Below are positions 24,202 to 33,755 of a DNA stretch of 64,000 bases, piece by piece. The position numbers and the translations under genes are program-made. Location of the stretch: the NCBI GenBank assembly GCA_964584165.1, contig CAZOYW010000010.1, forward strand, positions 24,550 through 88,549, in the 5' to 3' direction. Within the stretch, counting starts at the first letter, position 1. Every line of letters begins with the position of its first letter. Below the pieces are notes generated by a model, which was given only the letters and a program-made list of their open reading frames with translations, made no database searches and was not told the origin of the DNA. Source of the DNA: CAZKCI01 sp964584165. GTDB lineage: Bacteria > Auribacterota > Erginobacteria > Erginobacterales > CAZKCI01.

Positions 24202-26328
24202 ATGGAGATCAAGGTCAATTATCAGGCGGGGGACAACGAATACACCATCGCCACCGGGGCACTGGCCCGGCAGGCCGACGGGGCCGTGACGGTTTCCTGC
24301 GAGGGAACCGTGGTCTTGGTCACCGCCGTGGCCGACAAGGAGGGGGAGCCGGTGTTGGACATGCTCCCCCTGACCGTGGATTACCGCGAGAAAACCTCCG
24401 CCGCCGGGAAGATCCCCGGCGGCTTCTTCAAGCGGGAAGGCCGGGCGACCGAGAAGGAGACCCTGACCGCCCGCCTGATCGACCGCCCCCTGCGCCCCCT
24501 CTTCCCCAAGGGGATGGGGAACGACATCCAGGTCATCGCCTGGGTCCTCTCCGCCGACGGGCAGAACGATCCGGACATCCTTTGCGTGAACGGGGCCTCG
24601 GCGGCCCTGATGGTCTCCGGCATCCCCTTCGCCGGCCCGGTGGGGGCGGTCCAGGTGGGGATGATCGACGGGAAATTCATCATCAACCCGACCAGCGAGG
24701 AGATGGACCATAGCGACCTCGACCTGGTCGTCGCCGGTTCGGAAGACGTCATCTACATGGTCGAGGGCGGGGCCCAGATCGTCCCCGAAGAGACGGTGCT
24801 CAAGGCGATCATGGCCGGCCACGAGGCCTTGAAGACCTCCTGCCGGGCCCAGAAGGAACTTCGCCGCCAGATCAACCCCCAGCCCTACCCCTTTGTCTAT
24901 CACGTCCCCCCGGAAGAGCTGGTGGAGAAGGTCCGCAAAGCGATCGCCCCCGAGATCGTCCCGGTGCTCACCATCAAGGAAAAGCTCAAGCGGGCCGCCG
25001 CCACCGACGAGCTCAAGAAGTCCACGGCCGCGAAGCTTAAGATCGGCGACTCCGAGCAGGAGCAGTGGGCCTACGCCTCGGCCTTCAAGGCCGCCCAGAA
25101 GTTCCACATGCGCCGGATGGTCATGGACCAGAACCTGCGCAGCGACGGGCGCAACCCCGAGCAGATCCGCCCGATCACCGCCCAGGTCGGGGTCTTTCCC
25201 CGCACCCACGGCTCGGCCGTCTTCACCCGCGGCGAGACCCAAGCCCTGGTCATCTCCACCCTGGGGACGAAGGCCGACCAGCAGAGGGTGGAGGGGCTGG
25301 AGGAGGAGAAGCGCAAGCGCTTCATGCTCCACTACAACTTCCCGCCCTTCTGCACCGGCGAGACCGCCCCCAACCGCGGGCCCAAGCGCCGGGAGATCGG
25401 CCACGGGCACCTGGCCGAGCGTTCGCTGGCCCCGGTCCTCCCCTCCGAGGAGGATTTCCCCTACACCATCCGGGTCGTCTCCGACATCCTCTCCTCCAAC
25501 GGCTCCTCCTCGATGGCCTCGATCTGCGGCGGCTCGCTCTCCCTGATGGACGCCGGCGTCCCGATCAAGGACGCGGTGGCCGGGATCGCCATGGGCCTCC
25601 TCCTCCAGGAGGGGAAGACCGTGATCCTGACCGACATCCTCGGCTCCGAGGACGCCCTGGGCGACATGGACTTCAAGGTGGCCGGGACCAAGGACGGCGT
25701 CACCGGGCTGCAGATGGACATCAAGGTGGGGGGGATCACGGAGGATGTCATGAAGCAGGCCCTCTCCCGGGCCCGCTCCGCCCGCCTCAAGGTCCTGGAG
25801 ATCATGAACTCCGTCCAGTCCCGTCCGCGCGCCGAGATCTCCCCCTATGCGCCCAAGATCCTCTCCCTCCAGATCGACCCGGAGAAGATCGGCTTGGTGA
25901 TCGGCCCCAAGGGGAAGAACATCAAGGCCCTGGAGAAGACCGGCCCCGGGGTGACGATCGAGATCGAGGACACCGGCCAGGTGATGGTCTCCTCCTCCGA
26001 CCTCGACGCGGCGAAAAGGGTCAAGGCCGCGATCGAGGCCATGGTCGAGGAAGTGGAGGTGGGCGACGTCTACACCGGCAAGGTGGTCAGCATCAAGGCC
26101 TTCGGCGCCTTCGTGGAGATCGTCCCCGGCAAGGAGGGGCTGGTCCACATCTCGGAGCTCGCGGAGGAGCGGGTGGCCAAGGTGGAGGACGTGGTCAAGG
26201 AGGGCGACGAGGTCAAGGTCAAGGTGATCAACATCGACAACCTCGGCCGGATCAAGCTGAGCCGGAAGCAGGCCCTCCCGGAGGACAAGAAGAAGAAAGT
26301 CGACGCGTCCGCCCCGCGTCGCCGGTAG
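24202..26328 (+). CDS. pnp: Polyribonucleotide nucleotidyltransferase
   Basis: PNPase degrades RNA 3' to 5' by phosphorolysis. Two RNase PH domains flank a helical domain (FFKREGRATEKETLTARLIDR in the first, SIC GGSLSLMDAG in the second). KH is seen in IGLVIGPKGKNIKAL and S1 in GKVVSIKAFGAFVEI. It has 708 residues, the normal size. A CCCCGG..CCGGGG hairpin (about 24163-24182) and the RBS GGAAGGAAAG lie in the 52-nt gap after rpsO. Confidence 0.97.
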   Translation: MEIKVNYQAGDNEYTIATGALARQADGAVTVSCEGTVVLVTAVADKEGEPVLDMLPLTVDYREKTSAAGKIPGGFFKREGRATEKETLTARLIDRPLRPLFPKGMGNDIQVIAWVLSADGQNDPDILCVNGASAALMVSGIPFAGPVGAVQVGMIDGKFIINPTSEEMDHSDLDLVVAGSEDVIYMVEGGAQIVPEETVLKAIMAGHEALKTSCRAQKELRRQINPQPYPFVYHVPPEELVEKVRKAIAPEIVPVLTIKEKLKRAAATDELKKSTAAKLKIGDSEQEQWAYASAFKAAQKFHMRRMVMDQNLRSDGRNPEQIRPITAQVGVFPRTHGSAVFTRGETQALVISTLGTKADQQRVEGLEEEKRKRFMLHYNFPPFCTGETAPNRGPKRREIGHGHLAERSLAPVLPSEEDFPYTIRVVSDILSSNGSSSMASICGGSLSLMDAGVPIKDAVAGIAMGLLLQEGKTVILTDILGSEDALGDMDFKVAGTKDGVTGLQMDIKVGGITEDVMKQALSRARSARLKVLEIMNSVQSRPRAEISPYAPKILSLQIDPEKIGLVIGPKGKNIKALEKTGPGVTIEIEDTGQVMVSSSDLDAAKRVKAAIEAMVEEVEVGDVYTGKVVSIKAFGAFVEIVPGKEGLVHISELAEERVAKVEDVVKEGDEVKVKVINIDNLGRIKLSRKQALPEDKKKKVDASAPRRR

Positions 26329-26553
26329 GTTTTTCATCCATTGGGGCGTCGCCGTTTCCCGTCCCCGGAGCCCGGCCCGCCGCCGGGCTTCGGGGGCGCG
26401 CAGAGCACTTGCCGCCGAGACCATTGTCGCCCGGAAATCGGCGATGCTGACTTATAATCGCACCGCGGGCGGCCTCTCTCCGACCGAACGCCGGATGGCA
26501 ATCGCCCGCGCGGTTCGAAGGGAATCGGGCTTAAGCGGCGCGGACCGGAGATC
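26329..26553 (+). other. pnp-ftsK spacer with a possible -10 element
   Basis: The 225-nt gap has no gene. A perfect TATAAT lies at 26453-26458, about 100 nt before ftsK, but no -35 at proper distance is obvious (TTGTCG is 23 bp upstream). GC-rich inverted repeats lie near 26360-26400. No T-run terminator for the pnp operon was recognised. Confidence 0.35.
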
Positions 26554-28962
26554 ATGAGCGCGGACAAACGCTTCGCGCCGGCAGTCGGCCTTTTGCTCAT
26601 CGCCGGGGCCATCTTCGTCGCGGTGAGCCTCTTCTCCTACCAGCCCGGCGACGCCGGCCATGCCGGCGCCGGCCCGGTCTACAACTACGGCGGGCGGGTG
26701 GGGGCGCAGGTCGCCCTCTACCTCCTCCTCGTCCTCGGCTACGGGGCCTGGGCCCTCCCGGCGGTTCTCCTCGCCGAGGGGTGCTTCCTGATCTTCTCCT
26801 CCCGCTCCCGGCCCTTCGTCGTCTCCCTCCTCTATGAGCTCGCGGCGCTCGCCGCCTTCTCCGGCCTCTGGGGGTTGAAGCGGGGCGTCGCTCCGCGCGC
26901 CCTGGGTTGGCAGCTGGAGCGGGTGGGCTGGGGGGGGTTCTGGGGGAGGGAAGCGTCCGGCTTTCTCCTCTCCAGCCTCGGCCTGATCGGCGCCCGCATC
27001 ATTCTCCTCACCGTATTCGTCCTCTCCGTCCTCCTCCTCACCGACATGAAGCCCCTCTATTGGTCGTTCAGCCTCGCCCGCGGAGCGGCCCGCTTCGTCC
27101 GCTCGCTCCTCCCTTCCGGTCGGATGGTCAAGGTCGGACGAACGCCGTCCCGCGCGGCTGCTCCCGCGAAGCCCAACACTCAGCGGGCCGACGAGGCGCG
27201 GCGGCGGGAGCGGGAGGAGCTCCTCCGGAAGCAGGAGGAGCTCAAGCGCAAGTCCCAGGAGCTCGCGGAGCTCAAGGCCCGGGAGAAGAAGGAGGCGGAG
27301 GGAAAGCGGCGCCGGGAGGAGGAGGAAGCGCGGGAGAAGGCCCGGGCGGAGAAGGAGCGGCGGGGACGGGAGGCGGAACGGGAGAAGGAGCGGGCGAAGC
27401 AGGAGAAGCAGCGGGAGGCGGAGGCCGCGAGGCGTCGCCGCGCCGCCCCAGCCCCCGCTCCGGTCCGGACGGCGTCCGCCGGGCCGGGAGGCCCCTACCG
27501 CCTCCCCCCGGTCGATCTTCTGATCAAGCCGCCCCCCCTCGCCGACCGCGCGCTCAAGGACGACATCGAGGTCAACTCCAAGATCCTGGAGTCCACGCTC
27601 CAGGACTTCGGGATCGAGGCGAAGGTGGTGGGGGCGGAGCGGGGGCCGGCGATCACCCGCTACGAGCTTCAGCCCGCGCCCGGCGTCAAGGTCCAGAAGG
27701 TAAAGACGCTGGACAACGACATCGCCCTCGCCATGAAGGCGGTCTCGATCCGGATCCTCGCCCCGATCCCCGGCAAGGCGGCGATCGGGATCGAGGTCCC
27801 CAACTCCTCGACCGCGCTCGTTTACGCCAAGGAGATGATCGAGTCGGAGGAGTTCCGGGACCCCAAGCAAGTTCTCCCCCTGGCCCTGGGCAAGGACATC
27901 GCCGGGAAACCTCTCGTGGCCGACCTCACCGACATGCCCCATCTCCTGATCGCGGGGGCCACCGGATCGGGGAAGACGGTCTGCATGAACGCGGTGATCA
28001 CGAGCCTCCTCTTCGCCCGCACCCCCGACGAGCTGAAGCTGATCCTGGTCGATCCCAAGAAGGTGGAGATGACCGCCTACGGGAAGCTCCCCCACCTCCT
28101 CTGCCCGGTCGTCACCGACGCGGTGAAGACCTCGCTCGCCCTCTCCTGGCTGGTCCGGGAGATGGAACAGCGCTACGATCTCTTCTCGCGGGTGGGGGCC
28201 CGGAACATCGAGGGCTACAACCACCGGGCCGCCAAGGACGTCCCCCTCAAGGAAGGGGAGGCGCCGCTCCCCCCGACCATCCCCTACATCCTGCTCATGA
28301 TCGACGAGCTGGCGGACCTGATGCTGGCCGCCCAGACCGAGATCGAGAACCAGATCGCCCGCCTCGCCCACCTCTCCCGCGCGGTGGGGATCCACATGAT
28401 CCTGGCCACCCAGCGCCCATCGGTCGACGTGATCACCGGGGTGATCAAGGCCAACTTCCCGGCCCGCCTCTCCTTCAAGGTCTCGGCCAAGGTGGACTCG
28501 CGCACCGTTCTCGACACCTCGGGCGCGGACAAGCTCCTGGGTAACGGCGACCTCCTCTTCCTCCCGCCCGGGACGAGCCGCCTGGTCCGGGCCCAGGGGA
28601 CGCTCTGCCACGACTCCGAGATAGAGGCGGTGGTCGGATTCGTCAACCGCCAGCGCGAGCCCCAGTTCCGGGCCGAGATTCTGCAGCGGGCGGCGGGCTC
28701 CGGCGCAGGGGGGATCGCCCTGGGCGGCGGGGAGGACATCCTCCTGGAGGCGGCGGTCGAGGTGATCAAGCAGACCGGAAGGGCCTCGGTCTCCGTCCTC
28801 CAGCGCAAGCTCAAGATCGGCTATGGCCGGGCCTCCCGGATCGTTGATATACTCGAGGAGAAGGGGATCGTCGGCCCCTTCCAGGGCTCCAAGGAACGCG
28901 AGGTCCTGATCGATACCTACGCCGGCTCGGCTGATTCGGGCGAGGAGGACGGGGAGGAATGA
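26554..28962 (+). CDS. ftsK: DNA translocase FtsK
   Basis: FtsK pumps chromosome-dimer DNA through the septum. The N-terminus holds about four membrane helices (residues 10-165). A highly charged Lys/Glu/Arg coiled linker (about 195-300) follows. The motor has Walker A GATGSGKTVCMN (near residue 468), Walker B ILLMIDELADLM and ATQRPSVDVITG. The gamma winged helix at the C-terminus has YGRASRIVDILEEKGIVGP. At 802 residues it is a typical medium-size FtsK/SpoIIIE. The stop overlaps the next start. Confidence 0.95.
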   Translation: MSADKRFAPAVGLLLIAGAIFVAVSLFSYQPGDAGHAGAGPVYNYGGRVGAQVALYLLLVLGYGAWALPAVLLAEGCFLIFSSRSRPFVVSLLYELAALAAFSGLWGLKRGVAPRALGWQLERVGWGGFWGREASGFLLSSLGLIGARIILLTVFVLSVLLLTDMKPLYWSFSLARGAARFVRSLLPSGRMVKVGRTPSRAAAPAKPNTQRADEARRREREELLRKQEELKRKSQELAELKAREKKEAEGKRRREEEEAREKARAEKERRGREAEREKERAKQEKQREAEAARRRRAAPAPAPVRTASAGPGGPYRLPPVDLLIKPPPLADRALKDDIEVNSKILESTLQDFGIEAKVVGAERGPAITRYELQPAPGVKVQKVKTLDNDIALAMKAVSIRILAPIPGKAAIGIEVPNSSTALVYAKEMIESEEFRDPKQVLPLALGKDIAGKPLVADLTDMPHLLIAGATGSGKTVCMNAVITSLLFARTPDELKLILVDPKKVEMTAYGKLPHLLCPVVTDAVKTSLALSWLVREMEQRYDLFSRVGARNIEGYNHRAAKDVPLKEGEAPLPPTIPYILLMIDELADLMLAAQTEIENQIARLAHLSRAVGIHMILATQRPSVDVITGVIKANFPARLSFKVSAKVDSRTVLDTSGADKLLGNGDLLFLPPGTSRLVRAQGTLCHDSEIEAVVGFVNRQREPQFRAEILQRAAGSGAGGIALGGGEDILLEAAVEVIKQTGRASVSVLQRKLKIGYGRASRIVDILEEKGIVGPFQGSKEREVLIDTYAGSADSGEEDGEE

Positions 28963-29468
28963 GCGGCCTTCACGATCTCGGTTCCACGCTCCAGCAGGCG
29001 CGGGAGGCGAAAGGGGCGACGCTCGCCGCGGCCGCCGCCTCGACCAAGATCAAACTCGCCTATCTCGAGGCGCTGGAAGGGAACCGCCTCGACCTGCTCC
29101 CTCCCCCCGCCTATGTCAAGGGTTTCCTCAAGATCTACACTCGCTACCTCGGGTTGCCGACCGAGCCGGTCCTCCTCTCCTTCGACCAGGCGACCGGCGC
29201 GGGGGAGCCGGAGATGGTCCTCGTCCCCTCCCGCCCCGACGCGATCCCCTGGCTTCCCAAGATCCGCTGGGCGGCGGCCCTCCAGGCCCTGGCCGGCTTG
29301 GCGGTGGCCGGTCTTCTCGCCTGGGGCGTGGTCAAGCTCATCCGGGGGGAGAAGATCATGGAGACTCCGACCGAAGGCTTCTCGTTGATCACCGACCCCT
29401 ACGCGCCGGAGACGGTGCAGAAGATCCCGCTCCCGTCCGCGCCCCGGCCCTCGCCCGGCAGCCGCTGA
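28959..29468 (+). CDS. RodZ-like helix-turn-helix membrane protein
   Basis: The cytoplasmic helix-turn-helix of the RodZ type (LGSTLQQAREAKGATLAAAA, then YLEALEGNRLDLLPPPAYVKGFL) covers residues 5-70. A transmembrane helix is at about residues 104-126. The 40-residue outer tail is short and Pro-rich, lacking the usual large periplasmic beta domain. RodZ links MreB filaments to wall synthesis. Total 169 residues. It overlaps ftsK by 4 nt, and ftsK-rodZ adjacency is common. Confidence 0.8.
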   Translation: MSGLHDLGSTLQQAREAKGATLAAAAASTKIKLAYLEALEGNRLDLLPPPAYVKGFLKIYTRYLGLPTEPVLLSFDQATGAGEPEMVLVPSRPDAIPWLPKIRWAAALQALAGLAVAGLLAWGVVKLIRGEKIMETPTEGFSLITDPYAPETVQKIPLPSAPRPSPGSR

Positions 29469-29486
29469 CCGGCGGCCGGGCCCGGC

Positions 29487-29765
29487 GGATGACTTCCACG
29501 AATTATCACGAATGGGACCGGCTTGGTCCGGCGTTTAACCGCGAATCTCGCGAATCTCCGCGAATAGGCCCGGCGTTTTAGCCGCGAAAAGGCTCAAAAG
29601 GCACAAATATTCTCGGCTGCCTGGCGCCCGCGCCAGTCGTTTTCCCATACCTCATACCCTACGCCTCATGCCCCATACCCTTTTTCACGAATAAGCCGGG
29701 GCGCTATGCGCTTAGCGCTTTGCGCCCTGCCCCATTCCTGAACCCTAAACCCTGAACCCTGTTTC
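29487..29765. repeat. Mosaic of micro-repeats between the rodZ-like gene and rimO
   Basis: In order: CCACGAATTATCACGAAT; a TTGGTCCGGC spacer; AACCGCGAATCTCGCGAATC; an AAAGGCTCAAAAGGCACAAA block; CATACCTCATACCC repeats; GCGCTATGCGCTTAGCGC; and CTGAACCCTAAACCCTGAAC reaching the rimO start. No gene or tRNA is present. The first part recurs after rimO at 31118-31200, so the same element follows two successive genes. Confidence 0.8.
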
Positions 29766-31127
29766 ATGCCTCCCCCCCCGATCCCCTTCGCCCTGGTCAG
29801 CCTCGGCTGCCCGAAGAACTTCGTCGACTCGGAGGCGCTCGCGGGTTCCCTGGATCCGGCTCGCTACCGTCTTACCCCGCGCCTCTCCGAGGCCCAGGTG
29901 ATCATCGTCAACACCTGCGCCTTCCTCGCCTCCGCCCGCGCGGAGTCGCTCGAGGCCCTGAAGCGGGCCGCCACCTGGAAGGGGAAGAGCTGCCGCGCGG
30001 TCGTCGCCGCCGGCTGCCTCCCCCAGTACCTGGCGGCGCGGGCTTCCCGGGCTCTCGCCGAAGCCGACATCATCATCGGCCCCGGGGAATGGCCTGGGCT
30101 TTCGCGCCGCCTCGCCGCCTTTCTCTCCCGCCCGTCCCGCCCTTCGCCTCTTCTCCGCCGCGTCCCCCGCTACCCGCCGGGGGGCTGGCGTCGCCGCCGC
30201 CTCGCCTCCCCCCACTCCGCCTATCTCAAGATCGCCGACGGCTGCGACAATCGTTGCGCCTACTGCCTGATCGGGCGGCTCCGCGGCCCCTACCGCTCCC
30301 GGCCCATCGGCGTCCTGCTGGAGGAGGCGAGGCAGCTCGCCGACGAGGGGGCCCGGGAGCTCGTCGTCATCGCCCAGGACACGGGATTCTACGGGAGGGA
30401 AAAGGGCGGCCGCGCGCTCCTCCCCCGCCTCCTGGATGGGCTCCAGGCGGTGAAGGGGATCGCCTGGGTCCGCCTCCTCTATCTCCATCCCGCCCATCTC
30501 CACGGAGACATTCTGGAGTCCCTGGCCGCCTCGCCCCAGGCCTGCTCCTACCTGGACATCCCCCTCCAGCACGCCGACGACCGCATCTTGAAGCGCATGG
30601 GGAGGAAGACCTCTCGCCGTCAGATCGAGTCGCTCCTCGACCTCTGCCGCGGGCTCCTCCCCGGCCTCGCCCTAAGGACCACGCTGCTGACCGGCTTCCC
30701 CGGCGAGGGGGCGAGGGAGTTCGGGGCGCTCAAGGAGTTCGTGCGCTGGCAGCGCTTCGACCACCTGGGCGTCTTCGCCTTCTCCCCCGAAGCCGGGACG
30801 CGGGCGCTCTCGCTCTCCGGGCGCGTCCCCGCCCCGGTCGCCGCCCGCCGCCGGGCCGAGCTGATGCGGCTGCAGAAGAGGATCTCGCGGGCGAAGCTGA
30901 GACAGCGGATCGGCGAGGAGATCGAGGTCCTCCTGGAAGGCCCCTTCCCCGAAGCCGGCTCCGGGCTCATGGTCGGCCGCTCCCGCTTCCAGGCCCCCGA
31001 GGTGGACGGGCTCACGGTGGTGGAGGGGGAGGGGCTGCGCCCGGGCGAGCTGGTCAAGGCCCGCGTCACCGCCGCCTCCGACTACGACCTCTACGCCATC
31101 CGTCTGCCGTCCCGGCCCGTCGGATGA
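29766..31127 (+). CDS. rimO: Ribosomal protein S12 methylthiotransferase RimO
   Basis: RimO is a radical-SAM enzyme that adds a methylthio group to an Asp of ribosomal protein S12. The N-terminal domain binds one cluster through cysteines in SLGCPKNFVDSE, VNTCAF and AAGCLPQ. The radical SAM cluster motif is CDNRCAYC (near residue 160). The C-terminal TRAM domain has EVLLEGPFPEAG. At 453 residues, the DNRCAYC and SLGCPKN forms favour RimO over MiaB. The ATG abuts a micro-repeat with no good RBS. Confidence 0.94.
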   Translation: MPPPPIPFALVSLGCPKNFVDSEALAGSLDPARYRLTPRLSEAQVIIVNTCAFLASARAESLEALKRAATWKGKSCRAVVAAGCLPQYLAARASRALAEADIIIGPGEWPGLSRRLAAFLSRPSRPSPLLRRVPRYPPGGWRRRRLASPHSAYLKIADGCDNRCAYCLIGRLRGPYRSRPIGVLLEEARQLADEGARELVVIAQDTGFYGREKGGRALLPRLLDGLQAVKGIAWVRLLYLHPAHLHGDILESLAASPQACSYLDIPLQHADDRILKRMGRKTSRRQIESLLDLCRGLLPGLALRTTLLTGFPGEGAREFGALKEFVRWQRFDHLGVFAFSPEAGTRALSLSGRVPAPVAARRRAELMRLQKRISRAKLRQRIGEEIEVLLEGPFPEAGSGLMVGRSRFQAPEVDGLTVVEGEGLRPGELVKARVTAASDYDLYAIRLPSRPVG

Positions 31128-31535
31128 CTTCCACGAATTTTCAATAATTGGCACGAATGGGCCTGGCTTGGCCTGGCGCTTTAACCGCGAATCTCGCGCT
31201 TGCGCGCCGATCCGGCCGTCGTAGCCAAAGGCTACTTTCCGGCCGCCGCAGCTTCGCTGCTATGGCGGAGGCGGCAGCGCTACAGCGCGCAGGCGCGAAT
31301 CCGCGCGAATGAGCCGGGGCGCTTAGCGCTTTGCTCTACTTGTCCTCCGTAGCTTCAGCGAAGGAGGATGCGCCATGCCCCCTACGCGCATTCCAGGAAT
31401 TGCCGCGTGCAACGTGCTCCATGCCACGTGTGACGTGTAACGTGCAACGTGTTACGTGCAACGGCTCCCCGGGTCGGGTCTCGTCCGATCCGTCCAATCC
31501 GACCGATCCGTCCGATCGGTCGGGGGTTTTCCCCC
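31118..31535. repeat. Composite repeat block upstream of the SBBP gene (left copy of flanking direct repeat)
   Basis: Modules: CACGAAT units; AACCGCGAATCTCGCG from 31181; a 65-nt GTAGCC-hairpin insert (31211-31275) absent from the right copy; GCGCGAATCCGCGCGAAT; GCGCTTAGCGC; the hairpin TCCTCCGTAGCTTCAGCGAA; eight CGTGNAA heptamers (31406-31461); and GATCCGTCC units. Bases 31336-31419 are identical to 33839-33922 on the other side of the gene. This fills most of a 466-nt spacer. Confidence 0.88.
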
Positions 31536-31543
31536 CGCCTTTC

Positions 31544-31572
31544 TTGACGGAGACGGAAGGTGTTGATATATT
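31544..31572 (+). promoter_or_regulatory. Sigma70-type promoter of the SBBP-repeat gene
   Basis: TTGACG (31544-31549), a 17-bp spacer and TATATT (31567-31572) lie 22 nt before the ATG. It is a near-consensus promoter in otherwise GC-rich DNA, and leaves a very short 5' UTR. Confidence 0.7.
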
Positions 31573-31593
31573 TGTAATAAGGGATAATTCGCG

Positions 31594-33744
31594 ATGCCTC
31601 CGCTCTCCGTCATCTCCTGTCTCCTCGCTCTATCCGGGCCTCTCTCCGTCCGCGCGATCAGCCTGGACTACTCCACCTATCTGGGAGGAGCGAACGTCGA
31701 TTCCGGCTTAAGCGTGGCGGTGGAGGGATCGAGAGCGACCGTCGTCGGCTCCACCTACTCCCCCGATTTCCCCACCCGCTCCCCCTATCAGGCGAGCCTG
31801 ACCACCGTCGCCTGGGATGTCTTCGTCGCCGCCTTCTCCTCCAGCGGCTCGTCCCTCATCTACTCCACCTTTCTCGGCGGCGCCGCCAACGACAACGCCT
31901 ACGCGGTGAGCCTGGAGGACTCGGAGGCGGTCGTCGCTGGCTTCACCTACTCCTCCGACTTCCCCACCCGCCTCCCCTACCAGCCGAGCCTCAACGCCCC
32001 GCCCGACCTTTTCGTCAGCCGCCTCTCGTCCGGGGGCTCGCTCCTCCTCTTCTCCACGCTCCTCGGCGGCAACGGGACGGACGAGGCCTATGGCCTAGTC
32101 GCCGAGAACGGAGATGTCTACGTCGCCGGCTGGACTCAGTCCACCGATTTCCCCGTCCGGAACGCCTACCGATCCACCTACTCCGGCGGGGAATACGACT
32201 CCTTCGTCGCCAAGCTCTCCTCCGGCGGCTCGTCTCTCGCCTTCGCCACCTACCTGGGGGGGAGGGGGACCGACAATGCCAACGGGCTCGCCGTGGCCTC
32301 CGGTTGCGCCTTCGTCGTCGGCTGGACGCAGTCCACCGACTTCCCGGTCCTCACCCCCTACCAGGCCTCCTCGGCCAGCCCCGACTACTACGATGTCTTC
32401 GTGGCCAAGCTCGCCTCCAGCGGTTCCCGCCTCCTCTACTCCACCTACCTGGGGGGAACTGACTACGACTACGGCTACGGCGTCGCGGTCGAGGACGGAG
32501 CGGCCTATCTCACCGGCTACACCCGCTCCACCAGCTTCCCCCTCGAGTCTGCCTACCAGACGACGCTGGCCAACGAGGAGGTCTTCGCCGCCAAGCTCTC
32601 CTCGACCGGTTCCCGCCTCCTCTATTCCACCTTCCTGGGGGGGAGCAAGTACGACGCCGGAGAGGCGATCGCCGTCGCCGGAGGGGAGGCCGTCCTCGCC
32701 GGTTATACCTTCTCCCCCGACTTCCCCGTCCGCGCGGCCTATCAGTCCACGATCGCCAATCCGGCCCAGCCCGACGCCTTCGTCGCCCAGCTCTCCTCGA
32801 CCGGCTCCCGGCTCATCTCCTCCACCTTCCTGGGCGGGAGCCAATACGACGGGGCCTACTCCGTCGCCGTCGAAGGCGAGGCGGTTTACCTGACCGGGGA
32901 CACCTACTCCACCGACTTCCCCACCCGTCTCGCCCGCCAGGCGGGGAACGCGGGCGACTACGACGCCTTCCTCTCCCGCCTCCTCGTCCCGCCCGAACCG
33001 AACGCGGCGCCCTGGATCTACGACTACAACGGCGACGGGACGAGCGACATCGCCGTCTTCCGGCCCTCCACCGGGATGTGGTCGGTTCGGAACCTGACCC
33101 GGGTCTACCTGGGATCGTCGTCCGACGACGCGGTCCCCGCCGACTACGACGGCGACGGGACCACCGACGTCGCCGTCTTCCGGGATTCCGCCGGGCTCTG
33201 GTCGGTGAGAAGCCTCACCCGCTTCTACCTCGGCGCCGCCGGCGACCAGCCGGCCCCGGGCGATTACGACGGGAACGGGACGGCCGCGGCGGGGATCTTC
33301 CGGGACCCCTCCGGGCTCTGGTCGGTCCGGGAACTGACCCGGGTCTACCTCGGATCGACCGGGGACAGGGCGATCCCGGGCTACTACGGGGGGAGCGGAT
33401 CCCGTCAGATCGCCGTCTTCCGGGGCTCGACGGGCCTCTGGTCGGTCCGCTCCCTCACCCGCTTCTACCTCGGCCTCTCCACCGACGGGCTAGTCCCCGG
33501 GGACTACAGCGGCTCGGGGCGCTGGGAGGGGGGGATCTTCCGCTCCTCCGCGGCGCTCTGGGCGATCCGGAACCTGACCCGGATCTATCTCGGGGCAGCG
33601 GGGGACTGGGCACAGCCCGCCGACTACGACGGGGACGGCGTTGACGAGGCCGCTGTTTTCCGCGACTCCACCGGCCTCTGGTCGGTCTTAGGACTCACCC
33701 GCGTCTATTTCGGCGCCACCGGCGACGTTCCGGCGACGCGCTAA
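31594..33744 (+). CDS. Secreted SBBP-repeat beta-propeller protein with six C-terminal repeats
   Basis: A 716-residue exported protein. After a signal peptide (about 20 residues) come seven SBBP repeats, each with STYLGG, a variable AV-GxxYxxGxT part, DFPTR and YQ, likely forming a propeller. From about residue 470 six repeats of roughly 40-50 residues follow, built on DYDGDGTTDVAVFR, GLWSVR and LTRVYLG. These resemble FG-GAP/VCBS-like calcium loops. No anchor or sorting signal is seen at the C-terminus. It is probably extracellular or on the surface; function unknown. Large direct repeats flank the gene. Confidence 0.85.
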   Translation: MPPLSVISCLLALSGPLSVRAISLDYSTYLGGANVDSGLSVAVEGSRATVVGSTYSPDFPTRSPYQASLTTVAWDVFVAAFSSSGSSLIYSTFLGGAANDNAYAVSLEDSEAVVAGFTYSSDFPTRLPYQPSLNAPPDLFVSRLSSGGSLLLFSTLLGGNGTDEAYGLVAENGDVYVAGWTQSTDFPVRNAYRSTYSGGEYDSFVAKLSSGGSSLAFATYLGGRGTDNANGLAVASGCAFVVGWTQSTDFPVLTPYQASSASPDYYDVFVAKLASSGSRLLYSTYLGGTDYDYGYGVAVEDGAAYLTGYTRSTSFPLESAYQTTLANEEVFAAKLSSTGSRLLYSTFLGGSKYDAGEAIAVAGGEAVLAGYTFSPDFPVRAAYQSTIANPAQPDAFVAQLSSTGSRLISSTFLGGSQYDGAYSVAVEGEAVYLTGDTYSTDFPTRLARQAGNAGDYDAFLSRLLVPPEPNAAPWIYDYNGDGTSDIAVFRPSTGMWSVRNLTRVYLGSSSDDAVPADYDGDGTTDVAVFRDSAGLWSVRSLTRFYLGAAGDQPAPGDYDGNGTAAAGIFRDPSGLWSVRELTRVYLGSTGDRAIPGYYGGSGSRQIAVFRGSTGLWSVRSLTRFYLGLSTDGLVPGDYSGSGRWEGGIFRSSAALWAIRNLTRIYLGAAGDWAQPADYDGDGVDEAAVFRDSTGLWSVLGLTRVYFGATGDVPATR

Positions 33745-33755
33745 GCCCGGCATTT

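Noticed and set aside
29469..29765. tRNA or small stable RNA genes in repeat-rich spacers
   Set aside because: No T-loop GGTTCGAATCC-like sequence with matching acceptor and anticodon stems was found in this or other spacers.
31331..31711. 126-codon plus-strand frame upstream of the SBBP gene
   Set aside because: It runs through repeat DNA and the SBBP promoter and start in another frame; no homology signs.
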